Source: CAXXXW01 sp963665555
GTDB lineage: Bacteria > Pseudomonadota > Alphaproteobacteria > Thalassobaculales > Thalassobaculaceae
Assembly: GCA_963665555.2 (NCBI GenBank)
Contig: OY762308.1
Coordinates: forward strand, 2,418,001 to 2,482,000
Length of the DNA: 64,000 nt
Direction of reading: 5' to 3'
Each line of letters begins with the position of its first letter. Within the stretch, counting starts at the first letter, position 1. The notes beneath the pieces were generated by a model, which saw only the letters and a program-made list of their open reading frames with translations, was not told the origin of the DNA and did not search any database. The position numbers and the translations under genes were made by a program. Positions 59,066 through 64,000 of this stretch are shown piece by piece.

Positions 59066-59524
59066 TCACGACGGGCCGCTGTCGTAGCCCCGCAGGTGGC
59101 CGTCGAGGGACCAGACCAGGACGCGGCGGCGGGGATAGGCGTCGCGGGCTTCGTTCCAGAAGCGGAGGATGGACGAGTCGCTCGCGCCGATCCCGGCCGC
59201 CGCGCGATCCGGGAAATCCCTTAGCCACGCCTCCATATGCGCGGCATCCGGCGTAAGGACGAGTCTCCACGGCGCCTCGCCCTCGAGCGCCTTCCGAATT
59301 TCCGTGCGGAACTCTTCGGCGTATGCGCGCCTTTGCCGGCCATCGGAAAGTTGCGCGATATGGTTGCCGGTCTCGAACACCACGGCTATCGGCAGGTAAA
59401 ACCCGGCGTCGCTGTCGAGGAAATTTTCGTATTCCTGGAGGATACGGGTTCGATCCTGATTGAAGGCCGGAACATTGAGCATGTTCAGAAACACGCTCGT
59501 ATCCACGATAACGAACTCCGACAT
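59066..59524 (-). CDS. PIN-domain putative ribonuclease
   Basis: The 152-residue protein starts SEFVIVDTSVFLNML, the first PIN acidic site (Asp8). A second acidic residue lies in AVVFETGNHIAQ, and further ones in ASDSSILRFWNEA and WSLDGHL at the end. This is the metal-binding set of PIN nucleases. It follows the AAA ATPase gene after 6 bp and is its likely effector. Antitoxin genes of VapB type are absent, arguing against a simple VapBC pair. Confidence 0.8.
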   Translation of the reverse strand: MSEFVIVDTSVFLNMLNVPAFNQDRTRILQEYENFLDSDAGFYLPIAVVFETGNHIAQLSDGRQRRAYAEEFRTEIRKALEGEAPWRLVLTPDAAHMEAWLRDFPDRAAAGIGASDSSILRFWNEARDAYPRRRVLVWSLDGHLRGYDSGPS

Positions 59525-59530
59525 CGCGCG

Positions 59531-60829
59531 TTACCCGACCCGCCGCCGCAGGTCCTCCAGCCAGGCGCGGTTGCGCCGGCGCCGCTCCTCGGGATAGACG
59601 GGGTTCTTGGCGTAGCGGTCGATCAGCCCGCGCGTCAGCAGGTCGCCGATTTTCCCCCGGAAGACGAGGCGCTCGTATTCCGGGAAGTCCTCCAGGCGCC
59701 AGAGCCGGCTGGAGCCGTCCTCCGGGTCGCGGAAGCAGAAGACGACATCCGGGACGGCGGCGTCGGGCAGGGCGTCGAGCAGGGCCGGGTTGTGGGTGGT
59801 CGCGAGGACGCGAATCCCCCGTCGTTCGGCGATGTCCGCGATGCGCTCCAGGAGGTCGCGCGCGCGACTGGGGTGGACGCCGTTGTCGATCTCCCCGATC
59901 GCCACGAGGCCGCCTTCGGGCGCCGACAGCAGCGCGGCCGCGATGGCGAGGACGCGAAGCGTTCCGTCCGACAGCAGGCCCGCGTCGTATTTCGTCTCGC
60001 GCCCGCCGAAGGTCTCCACGAGCTCCACCATCGCCTCGCCGCGCGGCGTCTCGACGAACCCGATGTCGGAAATGTCCCGTTCGGGGAGCGATCGCACGAA
60101 CGAAAGGAGTTCCGCCTTGATTTCGTCGTCCCGGCAGAGCCGGTACAGTATGGCCGACAAGTTCGCGCCGTTCTCGTCCAGTTCCGTATCGGTCGCGAAG
60201 CTGTAGCCGCGCATCGAAGACGGTTCGGGATCGAGAAACATCATGTTTTTTAGCGTGTTTCTGTAGAAAGACGCCGCCTTGGGTATCGTTTTTTGGGCCT
60301 TCTTGTGATCCCTGCAAAACCCGGCCGGCGTGGAAAATTGTTCCAATATCGTCACCTGGTCCATGCACGGAACTTGCGGCTTTTTCCCGCCGGGTTCGAA
60401 GTTATTGTACGCGACCCGGGAATTTTCCGTGTCCTCCGCTTTCCCGACAATCTCGAAAAGCGGAACGGGCGCGTTGTCGCCCGTCAGTTTTTCGTTCGCG
60501 ATGCGAAGCGCGCCGTCGTCGCGCTTTTCCAGCCCGATCTCGTAGCGGTTCCATTCCGGGTGCGCGGTCCGGCAGGCGAAGGAAAACGAATCGCCGCCGT
60601 CGAAACCCAGGTTCCCGAGGCCGCCGCGCACGCCCGACCCGTCGCCCCGCAAGCGCTGGCGCAGCGTCGAGAGGCGGTTGCCTTGCCCGATCCACGAGAA
60701 CAGGCGCAGGCCCTCGACCAGGTTGCTCTTGCCGGAGGCGTTCGCGCCGACCAGCATCGTCAGCGGCGCCAGCGGCAGCGTCGCTTCGCGGAAGCTCTTG
60801 AAGTCCCGAACGGTGAAGCTTGTCAGCAT
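59531..60829 (-). CDS. AAA (RecF/SMC-like, AAA_21) ATPase of a putative defence pair
   Basis: The 432-residue protein has Walker A GANASGKSN at about 28-36, a long insertion (60-270), the ABC signature-like LLSDGTLRVLAIAAALL, Walker B VAIGEIDNGVHPS and the switch TTHNPALLDALP. This is the OLD/RecF-type ATPase seen in anti-phage systems. The insertion region (about 59930-60480) is clearly lower in GC than the rest of the window, suggesting transfer. ATG 60829 begins the conserved MLTSFTVRDFKSFREATL. Confidence 0.85.
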   Translation of the reverse strand: MLTSFTVRDFKSFREATLPLAPLTMLVGANASGKSNLVEGLRLFSWIGQGNRLSTLRQRLRGDGSGVRGGLGNLGFDGGDSFSFACRTAHPEWNRYEIGLEKRDDGALRIANEKLTGDNAPVPLFEIVGKAEDTENSRVAYNNFEPGGKKPQVPCMDQVTILEQFSTPAGFCRDHKKAQKTIPKAASFYRNTLKNMMFLDPEPSSMRGYSFATDTELDENGANLSAILYRLCRDDEIKAELLSFVRSLPERDISDIGFVETPRGEAMVELVETFGGRETKYDAGLLSDGTLRVLAIAAALLSAPEGGLVAIGEIDNGVHPSRARDLLERIADIAERRGIRVLATTHNPALLDALPDAAVPDVVFCFRDPEDGSSRLWRLEDFPEYERLVFRGKIGDLLTRGLIDRYAKNPVYPEERRRRNRAWLEDLRRRVG

Positions 60830-60980
60830 CGCCCGTCTCCCCCCGCCCCCGCCTTGCCCTGTCCCGGAAACGCCGCCGGGGTCGGGCCGGTTACATTCGA
60901 CTTGCCGGCCCGATTTCGCGCTTGCAATCGCTTGCGCGCGGGCCGAACTGTGGCGCGAATATACATGGCGGGAGGGGCGG

Positions 60981-62576
60981 ATGGATACTGGACTCGCCGT
61001 CGAGGGGCGCCGCGGCGGGCGGGCCGCGCGGCGCGCGCTCCGGGCCGCGCCGCCGCCCCGCGACAAGCGGCCGGTGCGGCCTGGGCTGGAGGGCGGGCGC
61101 TACCGGCCGCTGACGCAAGCCGAGGCCGCGCGGGTCCACCGCGCCGCGCTGGAGGTGCTGGAGACGATCGGCCTCGCCGACCCGATCCCGAGCTGCGTCG
61201 AGGCGGTGACGGCCGCCGGCGGGCGGCTGGGCCCGGAGGGGCGGCTGCTGTTCCCGCGCGCGCTGGTCGAGGACACGATCGCCGGGGCCGCGCGGCGCTT
61301 CCCCCTCCACGCCCGCGACCCGCGCCACGACATGGAGCCGTGGGGCGACAAGATCTATTTCGGGACCGCCGGCGCCGCCGTCCACATGGTGGACGCCGCC
61401 ACGGGCGCCTACCGCGACTCGACGCTGCGCGACCTCTACGACCTCGCCCGGCTGGTGGACGCGATGGAGCATGTCCACTTCTTCCAGCGCATGGTCGTCG
61501 CCCGCGACCTCGCGGACCCGGGCGACCTCGACTTCAACACCTGCTACGCCGCCGTGTCGGGAACGGCCAAGCATGTCGGCGCCAGCTGGGTCCAGCCGGA
61601 GCATTTCGCGGAGAGCCTGGAAATGCTCCACGCCATCGCCGGCTCGGAGGCGGCGTGGCGGGCGCGGCCCTTCGTCTCCGTCTCCTCCTGCTTCGTGGTG
61701 CCGCCGCTGAAATTCGCCGCCGACGCCTGCCGGGTGCTGGAGGCGGCGGTGCGCGCCGGGATGCCGGCGCTGCTGCTCGCCGCCGGGCAGGCCGGCGCCA
61801 CCGGGCCGGCGGCGCTGGCGGGCGCGCTGGTGCAGGAGACGGCGGAGGTGCTGGCCGGGCTGGTCTATGTGAACGCGATCCGGCCCGGCGCGCCGGCGAT
61901 CTTCGGGACCTGGCCCTTCGTCTCCGACCTGCGCACCGGCGCGATGTCGGGCGGCAGCGGCGAGCAGGCGCTGCTGATGGCGGGCTGCGCGCGGATGGCG
62001 CGGTTCTACGACCTGACCGGCGGCGTCTGCGCCGGGATGGCGGACTCGAAGATCCCCGACGCCCAGGCCGGCTTCGAGAAGGGCTACAACCACGCGCTGG
62101 TCGGCAATTCCGGCGCCAACCTCGTCTACGAGGCGGCGGGGATGCACGCCAGCCTGCTCGGCGCCTGCATGGAGAGCGTGGTCATCGACAACGAGTCGAT
62201 CGGCGCGGTGATGCGCACCGTGCGCGGCATCGAGATCGACGAGGACAGCCTGTCGGTGGAGACGATCCGGGAGGCCTGCGTCGGCGGGCCGGGGCATTTC
62301 CTCGGCCACCGCCAGACGCTCTCCCGGATGGAGTCGGACTATGTCTATCCGGTGGTCGGCGACCGCGGCAGCCCCAAGGAATGGGCCGAGCGCGGCTCCA
62401 CCACCATCGTCGAGCGCGCCCGCGCCGAGAAGGAGCGCATCCTGGCCGCCCACTTCCCGGCCCATATCGACGCCGCGACCGACGCAAGCCTGCGCGCCCG
62501 CCACCGGATCGCGCTGCCCCGGAGCGCGATGGTCCCGGCGGGCGCGTCCGCCGCGCCGGGCGGGGCCGCGTCGTGA
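60981..62576 (+). CDS. Trimethylamine-methyltransferase (MttB) family protein, non-pyrrolysine
   Basis: The 531-residue protein has MttB-family features: YRPLTQAEAARVHRAALEVLE, FGTAGAAVHMVD, and the barrel segment FGTWPFVSDLRTGAMSGGSGEQALL followed by CAGMADSKIPDAQAGFEKGYN. The frame contains no in-frame TAG, so it lacks pyrrolysine and belongs with glycine-betaine or other quaternary-amine methyltransferases. The ATG at 60981 follows GGGAGGGGCGG. The flavoprotein dehydrogenase starts within its stop (GTGA), so a demethylation pathway is likely. Confidence 0.88.
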   Translation: MDTGLAVEGRRGGRAARRALRAAPPPRDKRPVRPGLEGGRYRPLTQAEAARVHRAALEVLETIGLADPIPSCVEAVTAAGGRLGPEGRLLFPRALVEDTIAGAARRFPLHARDPRHDMEPWGDKIYFGTAGAAVHMVDAATGAYRDSTLRDLYDLARLVDAMEHVHFFQRMVVARDLADPGDLDFNTCYAAVSGTAKHVGASWVQPEHFAESLEMLHAIAGSEAAWRARPFVSVSSCFVVPPLKFAADACRVLEAAVRAGMPALLLAAGQAGATGPAALAGALVQETAEVLAGLVYVNAIRPGAPAIFGTWPFVSDLRTGAMSGGSGEQALLMAGCARMARFYDLTGGVCAGMADSKIPDAQAGFEKGYNHALVGNSGANLVYEAAGMHASLLGACMESVVIDNESIGAVMRTVRGIEIDEDSLSVETIREACVGGPGHFLGHRQTLSRMESDYVYPVVGDRGSPKEWAERGSTTIVERARAEKERILAAHFPAHIDAATDASLRARHRIALPRSAMVPAGASAAPGGAAS

Positions 62577-64000
62577 AGGCCCGCGCCAGCGTCGTCGTGA
62601 TCGGCGGCGGCGTCGTTGGGTGCGGCGTGCTGTGGCACCTGGCGCGGCGCGGCGTCCGCGACGCCGTGCTGGTAGAGCGCGGCGAACTGACCTCCGGCTC
62701 GACCTGGCACGCCGCCGGCAACTGCCCGGCCTTCGCCACGGGCTGGAGCGCGATGCGCTTCCAGAGCCATGGCGTCCTGCTCTACGCCGGCCTCGCGGCG
62801 GAGACGGGCTACCCGATAAACCACCACGTCACCGGCTCGATCCGGCTGGCCCGGACGCAAGCGCGGATGGACGAATTCCGCCACGTCGCCGGCATGGCGC
62901 GCCGCCAGGGCCTCGGCTTCGAGATGCTGGCGCCGGCCGAAATCCGCGAGCGCCACCCCTTCGTCGCGACGGACGGCGTGCTGGGCGGCCTATGGGACCC
63001 GCACGACGGCGACATCGACCCCAGCCAGGCGACCCAGGCCTTCGCCAGGGGCGCGCGCGACGCCGGGGCCGAGATTTACCGCTTCACGCGGGTCGAGGGG
63101 CTGGAGCCCCGGCCCGGCGGCGGCTGGACGGTCCATACCGACAAGGGGAGCATCGCCGCCGGCGCCGTGGTCAACGCGGCCGGCTTCCGGGGCGGCGAGG
63201 TCGCGGCGATGGCGGGCCACGAGCTTCCGCTGGTCTCGATGGCGCACCAGTACCTGGTGACGGAGCCGGTCCCGGAACTGGCGGGGCGCGCCGGCAAGCT
63301 CCCCCTGCTGCGCGACCCGGACGACAGCTACTACCTGCGCCAGGAGGGCGACGGGCTGGTGCTCGGCGTCTACGAGCGCCGCCCCTCGCCGCGCTGGATC
63401 GACGGCCTGCCCGACGACTTCGCCTTCCAGCTCTATCCCGACGACATGGAGCGGATCGAGTGGCATGTCGCGCAGGCCTGCGCCCGCGCGCCGATCCTGG
63501 GGTCGGTCGGCGTGCGCCGGACGATCAACGGGCCGATCCCCTACGCGCCGGACGGGCTGCCGCTGGTCGGGCCGGCGCGGGGGCTGCGCGACTTCTACCA
63601 TTGCTGCGCCTTCAGCTTCGGGATCGCGCAGGCGGGCGGAGCGGGCAAGGTCATCGCGGAATACATCCTGGACGGCGCGCCGGAATGGGACATGTGGGCG
63701 ATCGACCCGCGCCGTTACGCCGGCTACGCGACGAAGGCCTACGCGGTCGCCCGCGCCGTCGAGACCTACGGGAACGAATACGCCATCGCCTTCCCGGACG
63801 AGGAGCGGCCGGCCGGCCGGCCCGCGCTCGCCTCGCCGCTTTACGGCGCGCTGCGGGCCAGGGGGGCGGTGTTCGGGGCGCGCGGCGGCTGGGAGCGGGC
63901 GACCCGGTTCGCCGCCGCGCCGGAGGACGCGCGGGAGGAGCCGAGCTTCCGCCGCCCCCGCTGGTTCGAGGCGGTGGGCGCCGAATGCCGCGCCGTGCGC
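62573..64000 (+). CDS. Dimethylglycine/sarcosine dehydrogenase-family flavoprotein (3'-truncated)
   Basis: From the GTG at 62573 the frame stays open for 476 codons to the window edge. The N-terminal dinucleotide fold VVVIGGGVVGCGVLWHLARR is followed by GSTWHAAGN, where the His is the covalent FAD attachment site in this family. Later GDIDPSQATQAFARGARDAG and PYAPDGLPLVGPARGL complete the oxidase domain. Full-length members continue with FAO_M and GcvT-like folate domains that pass the methyl group to tetrahydrofolate; these would lie beyond the window. It is translationally coupled to the MttB gene. Confidence 0.9.
   Translation, partial: MKARASVVVIGGGVVGCGVLWHLARRGVRDAVLVERGELTSGSTWHAAGNCPAFATGWSAMRFQSHGVLLYAGLAAETGYPINHHVTGSIRLARTQARMDEFRHVAGMARRQGLGFEMLAPAEIRERHPFVATDGVLGGLWDPHDGDIDPSQATQAFARGARDAGAEIYRFTRVEGLEPRPGGGWTVHTDKGSIAAGAVVNAAGFRGGEVAAMAGHELPLVSMAHQYLVTEPVPELAGRAGKLPLLRDPDDSYYLRQEGDGLVLGVYERRPSPRWIDGLPDDFAFQLYPDDMERIEWHVAQACARAPILGSVGVRRTINGPIPYAPDGLPLVGPARGLRDFYHCCAFSFGIAQAGGAGKVIAEYILDGAPEWDMWAIDPRRYAGYATKAYAVARAVETYGNEYAIAFPDEERPAGRPALASPLYGALRARGAVFGARGGWERATRFAAAPEDAREEPSFRRPRWFEAVGAECRAVR

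Noticed and set aside
1..64000. Insertion sequences, prophage or integrative element
   Set aside because: No transposase, integrase, phage structural gene or att-like direct repeat pair was recognised anywhere in the window.

Overview
The window is a very GC-rich chromosomal segment that reads like an alphaproteobacterium, probably Rhodospirillales-like. Evidence is the gshA of the alphaproteobacterial/plant class, the three-gene cytochrome bc1 operon, full-length glnE, ubiA next to rsmE and gshA, an MttB-type methyltransferase next to a dimethylglycine/sarcosine dehydrogenase-type protein, and many short-chain dehydrogenases and class III CoA-transferases. This taxonomic call is inference; no rRNA or tRNA gene was found.

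Layout. 1-6.7 kb: a 5'-truncated fumarase/aspartase-superfamily lyase, ubiA, rsmE, gshA, an SRPBCC protein, an SDR and an MFS transporter. 6.8-14.8 kb: an accessory region. Four members of an unrecognised family of small Sec-exported cysteine-rich proteins lie in two tandem pairs (6804-7559 and 13848-14779). They surround a 5-oxoprolinase locus (pxpA divergent from pxpBC), an array of palindromic repeats, and a two-gene exporter made of a PAS-domain/membrane-fusion-protein fusion and a MacB-like permease. 15-25.4 kb: a GST-like protein, glnE, and a signalling operon (receiver protein, receiver-PP2C phosphatase, RsbW-like ATPase, LivK-type binding protein, membrane histidine kinase). 25.6-34.2 kb: a pyruvate-dehydrogenase-E1-like enzyme, mobA, fdhD, petABC, mtnP and a bacterial voltage-gated sodium channel.

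34.3-44.6 kb: a class II aldolase, an epoxide-hydrolase-like enzyme, a RelE/HigA-type toxin-antitoxin pair whose antitoxin has lost its stop codon, phhB, an amidase/SDR/Rieske oxygenase/SDR/CoA-transferase operon, a NYN-domain protein, and two tandem structured ~110-bp elements. 44.6-59 kb: acyl-CoA and amino-acid catabolic genes (aminotransferase, MFS, DOPA dioxygenase-like, two acyl-CoA dehydrogenases, two LLM oxidoreductases, a MaoC-type dehydratase, two CoA-transferases, gamma-glutamyltransferase). 59-60.8 kb: an AAA ATPase plus PIN-domain pair that resembles a defence module. 61-64 kb: an MttB homologue and a flavoprotein running off the end, suggesting methylated-amine catabolism.

The best candidate for something undescribed is the small cysteine-rich family. 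Three members keep 10 mature cysteines, eight of them in a C-x3-C-x6 pattern that repeats every 11 residues. The gene pair 13848-14779 reads in the same direction straight towards the PAS-MFP/permease exporter genes. A fourth member is a decaying pseudogene in which several family cysteine codons have become arginine codons.
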